NCBI GenBank assembly: GCA_030639955.1
Contig: DAOWKH010000047.1
Coordinates: 1-16,166, forward strand
From: Candidatus Omnitrophota bacterium
GTDB lineage: Bacteria > Omnitrophota > 4484-213
Length of the DNA: 16,166 nucleotides
Reading direction: 5' to 3'
Below, one piece after another: positions 6,236 through 12,878 of the stretch. The notes below the pieces were generated by a model that was not told the DNA's origin, did no database searches, and saw only the letters and a program-made list of their open reading frames with translations. The position numbers and the translations under genes are program-made. The stretch's first letter is position 1. Each line of letters opens with the position of its first letter.

Positions 6236-6919
6236 ATGAAAAGAGTTGCGTTTTGTTTGTTGATTTTAAGCTTGTTGAGTTTGACTGGCTGCGGTACTTC
6301 AGAGGCACTCAGAAGAAAAGTGAACAAACAATCTACTGTTATTACTAATTTAAACACTGCCATTGAGCAATTAAATTTCCAACTGGAAGAGCTGGGCAAA
6401 GCAAAAAAAGAGCTTTTTCAGACAAAAATAGAATTAGAACATAAATTGAAAAAAGAGCTATCTCAAGGAGATTTAAAAGTGCAGCTCCAAGAGCGAGGTT
6501 TGATAATCATAGTTAGCAATAACATCCTCTTTGACCCCGGCCAAGTATTTATTAAACCGCAGGCAAAAGAAAGTTTGAATAAAATTGCAAAAATAATCAA
6601 TGAGAGTTGTTCGGACAAATTAATAAGCGTAGAGGGACATACGGATAATAGACCAATCAGATACTCAGCAAAATACCCCTCTAATTGGGAACTTTCAGCA
6701 TCCCGAGCTACCGGAGTTGTGCGTTATTTAATCAAACAAGGGGTTTTTCCACAGCGACTTTCAGCAATGGGCTATGGCGAATATCATCCTATAGACACTA
6801 ATGATACTCCTCAAGGAAGGGCAAATAACAGAAGGGTAGAGATAGTTATTTCTCTTCAAAGTCTACCTTCTTTTGTCGTAGACCTACCGGTTGAACCAGA
6901 AGAGGGCGAGGAAAAATAG
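6236..6919 (+). CDS. OmpA-type peptidoglycan-binding lipoprotein
   Basis: 227 residues. A lipoprotein signal peptide ends in the lipobox L-T-G-C with acylated Cys19. Residues about 22-80 are a heptad-rich coiled coil (QLNFQLEELGKAKKELF). An OmpA C-terminal domain follows at about 88-206: VEGHTDNRP (132-140), NWELSASRA (150-158), LSAMGYGEYHP, and GRANNRRVEI (194-203). The conserved Asp and Arg bind diaminopimelate in peptidoglycan. It therefore probably tethers outer membrane to cell wall, like Pal or the MotB-like tail proteins. AAGGAGG lies just before the ATG. The C-terminal tail (about 208-227) includes V-V-D-L-P-V, encoded by the repeat word at 6875-6890. Confidence 0.9.
   Translation: MKRVAFCLLILSLLSLTGCGTSEALRRKVNKQSTVITNLNTAIEQLNFQLEELGKAKKELFQTKIELEHKLKKELSQGDLKVQLQERGLIIIVSNNILFDPGQVFIKPQAKESLNKIAKIINESCSDKLISVEGHTDNRPIRYSAKYPSNWELSASRATGVVRYLIKQGVFPQRLSAMGYGEYHPIDTNDTPQGRANNRRVEIVISLQSLPSFVVDLPVEPEEGEEK
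6875..6890 (+). repeat. Dispersed word GTCGTAGACCTACCGG, copy in lipoprotein gene
   Basis: This 16-base word is identical to 7158-7173, and its complement occurs at 4947-4961 (15 bases exact) and 4114-4128 (one mismatch). It contains the near-palindrome GTAG-AC-CTAC. Here it encodes V-V-D-L-P-V in the C-terminal tail after the OmpA domain. Confidence 0.65.
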
Positions 6920-6926
6920 CAAAGCA

Positions 6927-7424
6927 ATGAATTTTTCGCAACAAAAAGAACTTTTTGATAGCCAATCGTCTTTCCAGAAAAGAAGGTTTCTGAATATAGG
7001 GAAAAAAATGCTTCTGGAGTTCTCAGGCGAAAAGACTATCTTCTTATTCATTGGACTTTTTTTGCTCTTGGTCTTGACATTCTGTCTGGGGATTGAGAGA
7101 GGGAAGAGAATTAAACCGATTCGCAGTGTTGAATTAAAAGAAATAAAGGTAAAATCTGTCGTAGACCTACCGGCTGAAAGCCCTAAAGATACCTCAATCT
7201 CCTTTTTATATACAATTCAATTAGCCACTTACAAAAGCCAGAAATATGCAAATCAAGAACTAAAAGAATTGCAGGGATACGATCCCAGGGTAGAAAGGCA
7301 AGGAAATCTATGGGTAATCTATGCAGGTAAATTTGAGTCCAAAAAAGAGGCAAATGCGGTTTTGAAAAAAATAAACAAAAAAAATCGCTATAAAGATCCT
7401 CTTGTGAGAAAAATTCCTCAATGA
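6927..7424 (+). CDS. Membrane-anchored SPOR-domain protein
   Basis: 165 residues from the ATG at 6927; a TTG at 6891 would lie inside the upstream gene and add no domain. Layout: basic cytoplasmic N-terminus, one transmembrane helix at about 36-56 (TIFLFIGLFLLLVLTFCLG), a linker, then a SPOR domain at about 93-163 (FLYTIQLATYKSQKYANQEL, later NLWVIYAGKFESKKEANAVL). SPOR domains bind glycan strands stripped of stem peptides and often concentrate at division sites. The linker contains V-V-D-L-P-A, encoded by the second exact copy of the dispersed word at 7158-7173. Its stop overlaps the next start (ATGA). With its neighbours it forms an envelope operon. Confidence 0.85.
   Translation: MNFSQQKELFDSQSSFQKRRFLNIGKKMLLEFSGEKTIFLFIGLFLLLVLTFCLGIERGKRIKPIRSVELKEIKVKSVVDLPAESPKDTSISFLYTIQLATYKSQKYANQELKELQGYDPRVERQGNLWVIYAGKFESKKEANAVLKKINKKNRYKDPLVRKIPQ
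7158..7173 (+). repeat. Dispersed word GTCGTAGACCTACCGG, copy in SPOR gene
   Basis: Sixteen bases identical to 6875-6890; four of the next five bases also match (YTGAA in both). Here it encodes V-V-D-L-P-A in the linker between the membrane helix and the SPOR domain, so the reading frame is the same in both copies. Confidence 0.65.
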
Positions 7425-8317
7425 AATTTTGCTTTAAAATATTTTTTTGCTTAATTTTAATTAGTAATTATTCATTTTATGCCCGACCGGTAGACCTTTG
7501 GGCGGATGAACTTTCATCCTCATTAAGATTACTCTATAGTGAGAAAAAGATTATTAGAGATAAAACCGCCTATCGATTAGCAAAGCAAGGAACAGAAGAA
7601 GCGAGAAGGGAATTTATCTCCTTGATTCAGACGGCAAATGGTGACCTTAAAGAAACAGCAATAATCGCCCTGGGGATGCTGGAAGTAAGAAATACCAACC
7701 CGCAAAAACGAAGGATATCTCTTGATATTCTTCATTCACAACTAAAAAACAGAAATTGGCGCATCCGTCAGACAGCAAGTATTGCCTTAGGAATTATTGG
7801 GGATAAAAGAGCAATCACTGAGCTAAAAAAACTCTCCAAGGATTGTGAGCCTGTCCGGGAAGCTGCAAAATCGGCATTGGATAAAATTGAATATTTAACT
7901 AAGTTAAAAGAAATAAAAAAATTATGGAAGGAAGGAGATGAAAGAGTAGACAGGGGAAATCTGAAAGAATCCTTCTCTTTTTTTAAACAAATAATTGCTC
8001 AAGATAAAGAAAATAAATTTGGATTTACTGATGATGCTGAATTTAGTTTAGGTTATATTTACGCAAGAGGAGGTAGATATAAAAAAGCAATCTCTATATT
8101 TAATAATTTGTTGGATAAATATCCAAACTTTGAAAAAGGGGATAAGCTACTATATTGCTTAGCCCTCTGTTATTTAAACCTTGGAAAATATAAAGCGGGA
8201 AACGAGACCCTGTTATTGCTCAAGCAAGAATTTCCAGATGGGCAAGTAACAAGGAATATTCAAGGATTGTTAGAGAGATTGCTGAAAAATTCAGCAATCT
8301 CTGATTACAACGATTAA
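7421..8317 (+). CDS. Exported HEAT- and TPR-repeat protein
   Basis: 298 residues. A hydrophobic N-terminus (KIFFCLILISNYSFYA, to about residue 21) looks like a signal peptide. HEAT-like repeats follow at about 40-156 (DLKETAIIALGMLE; RIRQTASIALGIIGDKRAITEL; PVREAAKSALDKI). TPR-like repeats follow at about 168-275 (GNLKESFSFFKQII; DDAEFSLGYIYARGGRYKKAISIFNNLLDKYP; LLYCLALCYLNLGKYKAGNETLLLL). This resembles periplasmic CpoB/YbgF-like scaffold proteins, but no catalytic residue is seen, so the partner is unknown. The start overlaps the SPOR gene stop by four bases. The last residues (AISDYND) are encoded by one arm of a 12-bp hairpin and the start of an intergenic repeat, so the C-terminus may have been altered by repeat insertion. 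Confidence 0.8.
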   Translation: MKFCFKIFFCLILISNYSFYARPVDLWADELSSSLRLLYSEKKIIRDKTAYRLAKQGTEEARREFISLIQTANGDLKETAIIALGMLEVRNTNPQKRRISLDILHSQLKNRNWRIRQTASIALGIIGDKRAITELKKLSKDCEPVREAAKSALDKIEYLTKLKEIKKLWKEGDERVDRGNLKESFSFFKQIIAQDKENKFGFTDDAEFSLGYIYARGGRYKKAISIFNNLLDKYPNFEKGDKLLYCLALCYLNLGKYKAGNETLLLLKQEFPDGQVTRNIQGLLERLLKNSAISDYND

Positions 8318-8391
8318 AAGACGATTACACAGATTAAATTTTGTGTTGGTAAATCGGTGTAATCTTTTTTAAATCTGCGTAATCAGGCGAA
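8274..8391. repeat. Hairpin and GATTACA-type inverted repeat at the end of the HEAT/TPR gene
   Basis: AGAGATTGCTGA (8274-8285) and TCAGCAATCTCT (8291-8302) form a perfect 12-bp stem with loop AAAAT, within the last codons of the gene. It is followed by GATTAC-rich arms: GATTACACAGATT and its partner AATCGGTGTAATC (one mismatch), flanked by GATTAC and GTAATC, making a larger stem to about 8391. TCTTTTTT follows the inner stem, so it might also weaken transcription between the HEAT/TPR gene and the YIP1-like gene. Confidence 0.6.
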
Positions 8392-8409
8392 GCCAAAGGA
8401 GGCAAAAAA

Positions 8410-8961
8410 ATGGAAAATGAATTGACAGAACAGAAACAAGGTTTTTTAAAAAACTTTATCAGCGATTGGAAAGGGGTATTTGTAAAACCCAAAGATTTCT
8501 TTGCCGCAACGACAATGGAATACGGAAAAGCCCTGAAGTTCGCCGGCATCAATATTCTTATCTACAGCATAGGAACTGCTTTTATCACCCAAACTTTGAG
8601 AAAAACCCTTTTCTTTAATCCTCTGCTGCTCTTTGTTTATATCTTTATCTCCACCTTTTTAGGCCTATTTATACTCAGCTTTATTATGCATTGCTTCTTT
8701 AAGATATTCGGCGGCAAAGGAAGTTACAAAGAGAGTTTAGGAGTGCGGGCTTATTCCTTGGCTATCTCTATATTTTCATGGATTCCAATTGTAGGGATTA
8801 TTGCCGAAATTTATGGTTTGTATATCACTGTCCGGGGAGGAGAGGTAAAACATAATCTCTCTGCGGGAAAATCGGTTGCCGCAGTAGTTATCTCGCTGCT
8901 CCTTCCCCTGTTGTTAGTGTTTGCTATCTTTGCTACCACCTTGGGAATGCTGAGGAGATAA
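8410..8961 (+). CDS. YIP1-family-like integral membrane protein
   Basis: 183 residues. A cytoplasmic N-terminus with P-K-D-F-F is followed by four or five hydrophobic segments (about 46-62, 72-98, 114-137, 155-178). The pattern P-x-x-F-F, A-L-K-F-A, G-G-K-G-S-Y-K-E, AYSLAISIFSWIPIVGII, and Y-G-L-Y-I fits the YIP1 domain family. Bacterial members are poorly characterised; a role in membrane organisation or transport is only a guess. AAAGGAGG lies 6-7 bases before the ATG, unlike several neighbours that lack one. It follows the envelope cluster but is separated from it by the inverted repeat at 8274-8391, so it may be a separate or attenuated unit. A tRNA gene begins 25 bases after its stop. 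Confidence 0.78.
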   Translation: MENELTEQKQGFLKNFISDWKGVFVKPKDFFAATTMEYGKALKFAGINILIYSIGTAFITQTLRKTLFFNPLLLFVYIFISTFLGLFILSFIMHCFFKIFGGKGSYKESLGVRAYSLAISIFSWIPIVGIIAEIYGLYITVRGGEVKHNLSAGKSVAAVVISLLLPLLLVFAIFATTLGMLRR

Positions 8962-8986
8962 GTAAATTAGGGCGCATAGCTCATTT

Positions 8987-9063
8987 GGGCGGTTGGCGCA
9001 GTTGGTTAGCGCGTCTGCTTGACGTGCAGAAGGTCACTGGTTCGAATCCAGTACCGCCCACCA
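8987..9063 (+). tRNA. tRNA-Val with GAC anticodon
   Basis: A full cloverleaf: acceptor GGGCGGT (8987-8993) with ACCGCCC, D stem GCGC/GCGC, anticodon stem TCTGC (9014-9018) with GCAGA (9026-9030), anticodon GAC at 9021-9023, T arm ACTGG-TTCGAAT-CCAGT, discriminator A, and encoded CCA (9061-9063). 77 bases. It decodes GUC and GUU valine codons. Just upstream, 8970-8983 (GGGCGCATAGCTCA) looks like the first 14 bases of another tRNA. Confidence 0.96.
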
Positions 9064-9302
9064 GATTTGCGAACGTAGCGTGCAAATCTGTCCCGAGAAA
9101 TTTAAGCAAAGCTAAAATTTCATCCCGAAATTCCGACCAATAGGAGGAATTGAGGGAAACAATTTACGGAAGTCCCTCGGTTGCTCCCAGAGGTCGCAAC
9201 CTCGGGATGAATTTTCCTTATGGGAAATTCAAGGGGCAAATTTCTTTAGTTCTGAAGAAAAGTTTGTCCTGAAATTCCGACTAACAGGAGAAATTGAGGG
9301 AT
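9062..9302. repeat. Cluster of hairpins and a diverged direct repeat after the tRNA
   Basis: This fills most of the 394-base gap between the tRNA and the large exported protein. CAGATTTGC/GCAAATCTG (9062-9070/9082-9090) starts on the tRNA CCA end. GAAATTTAAGC/GCTAAAATTTC (9097-9121) has a 3-base loop. A 34-base direct repeat occurs at 9124-9157 and 9268-9301 with 30 matches, all four differences being transitions. Between them lie stems at 9174-9206 (GGTTGC/GCAACC core) and 9209-9230 (GAATTTTCC/GGGAAATTC). No open frame of interest; from 9303 to 9375 the sequence is plain AT-rich. Confidence 0.65.
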
Positions 9303-9375
9303 CTAAATAAATGTTAACAGGATTTTTTTATTTTTCCCTATTTTTAAACAGTTTTTAAAATAAATAAAAAAACAC

Positions 9376-9410
9376 TTGACAAAGAAAGGGGAATGTGGTA
9401 AAATCCTTTT
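9376..9410 (+). promoter_or_regulatory. Sigma70-type promoter of the large exported protein gene
   Basis: Consensus TTGACA at 9376-9381 and TAAAAT at 9399-9404 with a 17-base spacer. Start of transcription is expected near 9411, giving a leader of about 47 bases that carries GGAGG at 9446-9450, seven bases before the ATG. This is one of the strongest expression signals in the window. Confidence 0.8.
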
Positions 9411-9457
9411 AAGTAAAAAAGTAAGTAAGATGTATATTTTTAAGCGGAGGTAGAAAA

Positions 9458-12229
9458 ATGAGAAAAATCCACGGAAAAAAATTTTGGTCAGTAGCAATAA
9501 CTATTGCTTTTTTATTAAACAGTGTCCCTTATCCGGCTTATGGGATGAAGATGTTGGGGATAGAAAATGCTTTTGATGGTAAAGACGCTGGAGGCGGAAG
9601 AGATAAAAAGCTTAATAAGCAAATATTCGATATTGCCTATCAAGTAGGAGGGAAAGGATTAATTACCCATGAAATGATAAATCTGGTTTTAAGGAAATTA
9701 TTTAATGATGGAAAAGCAGGGAATATCTACGGCTTCACGCCAGAAGAATTTAAGGAGATTACCGCCGAACCTTGCGAGGAACTAACTAAAGCAATAAAGG
9801 AATATAAATCTGATGTTGAAAAAGCCGTTGAGCGAGTTGACAAAATGCTCAACGAAAGATATGGTGATAAATTCACAAAGAAGATAGATATAAAGAATAG
9901 TAGAATTGCTCTATTTAAGATAAAAGATGGAGATGAAGTTGAACGATTCTTTGGTCATAATTGGGGTTATCGGTATGAACATGCAGGTCGTGCAGGCAAA
10001 AGATGGATGAAAGATGGCGACCCCATACCCACACCGGTAGTAGTCTACCAAGATGTGGATATGTTTTCACATGTGGCAGAAGTAAGTAGAGAGGTTTTAA
10101 ACGAAAGGTTGGTAATATCTAATTTGCCAAAAGGGATAGTTCCATTAGATCTCCTTCTTCTTCATCCAATCCTTGAATTAAGGGTTAGAGATATTTTAAA
10201 GGAGTATTTAGTGAGTCGTAATTATTATAAGAAAATTTTTAATAAGCCAGAAAAAATAAAAGAATCTAAATATGAAACAATAAGGCAACTTGCAGAGTTA
10301 GAAATACGTCAAGAAGATATAGATATAGCTATATGGCAAATAGAGATAGATGAAGGAATTATTGATCCATTTCTTCCCCATAAACTTACTCAGAAAATTC
10401 CATGGGCTAACTTAGACCCAATACAGCATATTTTAGATGAACAGATAGCTAAAGATATAAGCACTGGCAAGTTTAAATTATACGATGAGCAGGCATTTGA
10501 AGAATCGCTAAAGCGAGGTGTCTATAAGGCAGAATATGACATTGCTTATACTGTTTTGCCATCATTGTTGGAAAAGAAACTGAGGTCTCTATTTAGGATT
10601 GTAGAGAAAGAATTTGGAGAAGGTGAACCTGATGGCTACTTAGAAGTTGCAGATGTTTTGGAGGATGCTTTGAGATGGCACCGGTTTGTCTGGGTTGAGG
10701 GAGATGATGCTTATGTGTCAGGAAGAGAAGAGAGACGTCTAGCAGCAATTAAGCGTATTTTGAATGCAGCAAAGGAAGTATCTGCTGAGTTTGGTTTAGT
10801 TTTAAACTATGATAGAGGAGATGATGGGATAGGCGATTTTAAGATTAGCTTTAATTTTGACAGAGTTACAATAGCACAGAAAGGGCCTCGGGTTATAGAA
10901 CCTAAGGAATTAGATGTTGCTTACAGTGTTGAGGGCGATAAGGTGGCAAAAACAGAACCCGTCAATGAAGATGCGGGTACTGTAAGTGTAAAACAGTTTC
11001 TCAAATTCTGGGTTAGGCCTGCTTTTAAGGGTGGTAAAAGAGCAAAAAAGATGGAAGCATTATTGAATGCGATGGTAGGTGAGATTAGAGGAGCAATAGG
11101 CCCTGGGCAGAGAGAAGAATTAATAGAGGCATTGCTTATTGAAACAGGATATAACGCTGACAGAATAAAAATAGCGGCTCTGGTTTTACAAAGGGTTATA
11201 AATTCTGGAAACCCACAAGTTGTTATAAGTACGTGTGAAATACTTATGGGATTATCAGAGGAGAGAAGTGAAGAGGAGATGATGAAAGAGTTCTATGCTC
11301 ATGAAAGAGTAATAGACTCCCGCATCAGAGAAAAAGTTGAATCTTGGGAACATCTAGATTGGATTGATGGAAAAAAAATTGCCAGAGAAAAGGAGGCAGA
11401 AGTGGAGGATGCCATCGCCCAAAGGGATTCCTTTATTAAAAAAAGAGCAATCGCCTACTCTGCTCGTTTGGTCTCTGCAGAATTATCCAGAAGATTTCTC
11501 GCCCACCACGAACCAGTTGTTGAAATCCCTGAGTGGAAAATAAGCAAAATAATCTCTGCAGAACAAGCAGCAAAGCAGGCATCAGAGGTTTATGAGGTTT
11601 ATGCAGAGCTGCGTACTTTCTTTGAACAAACAAAGGAAGGAACGGATCTGGCATTAGCAACCCGCCTGAAACTTGAGAAAACAGATAAATCCCTTTCTCC
11701 AAATCAGCAAGGTGTTATTGTCGTCCCAGAGGAATTTATGGCAGAAACTAAAAGGGTTTTGGGAGATAACTTCTCACACATTAGTTTTCTTACGCCTTCT
11801 CAATCTATGGAACGGATAGCAGAAAATAAAAAGAAAGGCAATGTAAGAATGAGTGCTATAACTCCTGAAGATTCTCTTGAAGTATCAACAAATGAGGGAA
11901 TGATACCCTGGTGCAATGAAATTTCCGAAGAGTGGACAACAACATTAGGTGAAGTTGGCGAAAATGAAGTAAATACTGCGCATTCTGTTATGCTTACTCA
12001 TTTTCGCTGCTTAGTTAGTAGCGAACCTATTGTCCAACTTTCTCCTGAAACAAAGAATCTGCTGATGCTTACCTATAAGAATAATGGAATCGCAGAAGAA
12101 GAGGCGGCAAGCAGGATTGAGGCAATGGAAGGAGCGAATCTTGCGGATTTACAGGGGTTTTTCCCTGTAGACCATGCAACAAAGCTAAGGCGTGAAGAAA
12201 CTCGGGAGATGTTAGGAGAGGCAGTCTAA
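9458..12229 (+). CDS. Large exported protein of unknown function
   Basis: 923 residues; I do not recognise the family. The N-terminus is a clear signal peptide: basic RKIHGKK, then a hydrophobic core WSVAITIAFLLNSV, and PYPAYG with likely cleavage near residue 29. The mature chain is strongly charged, mostly helical in appearance, with no membrane segments and only four cysteines (EPCEEL, STCEIL, PWCNEI, HFRCLV), far apart. Histidine-containing segments (about RFFGHNWGYRYEHAGRAG, then DVDMFSHVAE) in the first third could form a site, but no known catalytic motif can be named. A helical region rich in E, A and R fills about 480-760. It stands alone between its own promoter and an intrinsic terminator and has a good ribosome-binding site, so it is probably well expressed. 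The P-Y-P-A-Y-G signal end recalls lineage-specific large exported proteins of Omnitrophota-like genomes (recollection only). Confidence 0.85.
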   Translation: MRKIHGKKFWSVAITIAFLLNSVPYPAYGMKMLGIENAFDGKDAGGGRDKKLNKQIFDIAYQVGGKGLITHEMINLVLRKLFNDGKAGNIYGFTPEEFKEITAEPCEELTKAIKEYKSDVEKAVERVDKMLNERYGDKFTKKIDIKNSRIALFKIKDGDEVERFFGHNWGYRYEHAGRAGKRWMKDGDPIPTPVVVYQDVDMFSHVAEVSREVLNERLVISNLPKGIVPLDLLLLHPILELRVRDILKEYLVSRNYYKKIFNKPEKIKESKYETIRQLAELEIRQEDIDIAIWQIEIDEGIIDPFLPHKLTQKIPWANLDPIQHILDEQIAKDISTGKFKLYDEQAFEESLKRGVYKAEYDIAYTVLPSLLEKKLRSLFRIVEKEFGEGEPDGYLEVADVLEDALRWHRFVWVEGDDAYVSGREERRLAAIKRILNAAKEVSAEFGLVLNYDRGDDGIGDFKISFNFDRVTIAQKGPRVIEPKELDVAYSVEGDKVAKTEPVNEDAGTVSVKQFLKFWVRPAFKGGKRAKKMEALLNAMVGEIRGAIGPGQREELIEALLIETGYNADRIKIAALVLQRVINSGNPQVVISTCEILMGLSEERSEEEMMKEFYAHERVIDSRIREKVESWEHLDWIDGKKIAREKEAEVEDAIAQRDSFIKKRAIAYSARLVSAELSRRFLAHHEPVVEIPEWKISKIISAEQAAKQASEVYEVYAELRTFFEQTKEGTDLALATRLKLEKTDKSLSPNQQGVIVVPEEFMAETKRVLGDNFSHISFLTPSQSMERIAENKKKGNVRMSAITPEDSLEVSTNEGMIPWCNEISEEWTTTLGEVGENEVNTAHSVMLTHFRCLVSSEPIVQLSPETKNLLMLTYKNNGIAEEEAASRIEAMEGANLADLQGFFPVDHATKLRREETREMLGEAV

Positions 12230-12257
12230 AAACTCCACTTCGTAAGTATAGGATTAT

Positions 12258-12288
12258 AAAAAAGGGCAGTTAAAATCTGCCCTTTTTT
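12258..12288 (+). terminator. Intrinsic terminator after the large exported protein
   Basis: AAAAAAGGGCAG and CTGCCCTTTTTT form a stem with a 7-base loop (TTAAAAT), the G-C core being GGGCAG (12264-12269) with CTGCCC (12277-12282), followed by a T run. It starts 28 bases after the stop codon. The A-tract on the left means it could also work on the other strand. Confidence 0.9.
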
Positions 12289-12299
12289 ATTTAACAAGG

Positions 12300-12334
12300 T
12301 TGACTTTTTTGTTCAATTGGTATATGATAAAGCA
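12300..12334 (+). promoter_or_regulatory. Sigma70-type promoter of the DUF4258-like / YgiT-like pair
   Basis: TTGACT at 12300-12305 and TATGAT at 12323-12328 with a 17-base spacer. Transcription should start near 12335, about 30 bases before the ATG of the first gene. No clear palindromic operator is seen. Confidence 0.68.
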
Positions 12335-12364
12335 TAAATAAATGAGCAATCCGGCTGATTTCGG

Positions 12365-12574
12365 ATGTTAGTTTTATTGAAAAAAATCAATGGGTACAAA
12401 TATTATCCAAAAGATAATCCTTATCCAAGTTGCCTCATATTCGGTAAAACTTTCCGGGGCGATCCTGTGCATAGCGTTTGGGCATATAATGAACAAAATG
12501 GGTGGGCTGTTATTATAACAGTCTATCGGCCAGATCCTGAACTATGGATCAACTGGAGGGAAAGGAGGATATAG
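12365..12574 (+). CDS. Shortened DUF4258-like putative toxin
   Basis: 69 residues. The C-terminal half fits the end of DUF4258 proteins, which often sit beside YgiT-type zinc-finger antitoxins: YPKDNPYPSCLIFGKTF, then H-S-V-W-A-Y-N-E-Q-N, and ITVYRPDPELW. Family members are usually around 90-110 residues and begin with a helical S-x-H-A-x-x-R-M-x-x-R-x-I segment; that part is missing here, and the frame is closed by TGA at 12356-12358, just before the ATG. The protein is therefore either a truncated, perhaps inactive toxin or uses an unusual start. It still has a good promoter upstream. Its stop lies two bases before the antitoxin ATG. The DUF4258 assignment is from memory of the family pattern. 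Confidence 0.62.
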   Translation: MLVLLKKINGYKYYPKDNPYPSCLIFGKTFRGDPVHSVWAYNEQNGWAVIITVYRPDPELWINWRERRI

Positions 12575-12576
12575 TT

Positions 12577-12819
12577 ATGCTGCCTTTTGAAAAATGTCCT
12601 ATTTGTGGTAGTAAATTGGTGGAAAAAGAAGTTGAAAAGTTGCTATTCGGTGGGAAAAATACTGCTGTATTGAAAGTGAAGGCTGAGGTATGTCTTCATT
12701 GTGGCGAACGCCTATATTCACAGAAAACTGTAGGTCGATTTGAACAGATCAGAGCAAAACTTGCACATCAAGAGACGGCAGATTTTCAGCTATTGGGACA
12801 ATCGTTTCAAGTAGTTTAA
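12577..12819 (+). CDS. YgiT-type zinc-finger antitoxin-like protein
   Basis: 80 residues from the ATG at 12577, which has AGGAGG at 12563-12568 with an 8-base gap; an ATG at 12544 would lie inside the upstream gene with no such site. Two C-x-x-C pairs, C-P-I-C near the N-terminus and C-L-H-C about 33 residues later, form the zinc-binding fold of the MqsA/YgiT N-terminal domain, followed by L-Y-S-Q-K-T-V-G-R-F-E-Q-I. The C-terminal helix-turn-helix domain of full MqsA is missing, as in the short stand-alone YgiT-type proteins found beside DUF4258 genes. It should bind and neutralise the upstream protein. Confidence 0.78.
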   Translation: MLPFEKCPICGSKLVEKEVEKLLFGGKNTAVLKVKAEVCLHCGERLYSQKTVGRFEQIRAKLAHQETADFQLLGQSFQVV

Positions 12820-12878
12820 TAAAGTTATCAAGCGAAAATAATCTTTGCCGGGAGATTTGCGACACCTAAATAAAAACA

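Noticed and set aside
6891..6926. TTG start for the SPOR gene at 6891
   Set aside because: It lies inside the lipoprotein frame and adds only charged residues; the ATG at 6927 is simpler, although its ribosome-binding site is weak either way.
11436..11702. Minus-strand open frame of 88 codons inside the large exported protein gene
   Set aside because: Composition and placement fit a shadow frame; no promoter or ribosome-binding site was found on that strand.
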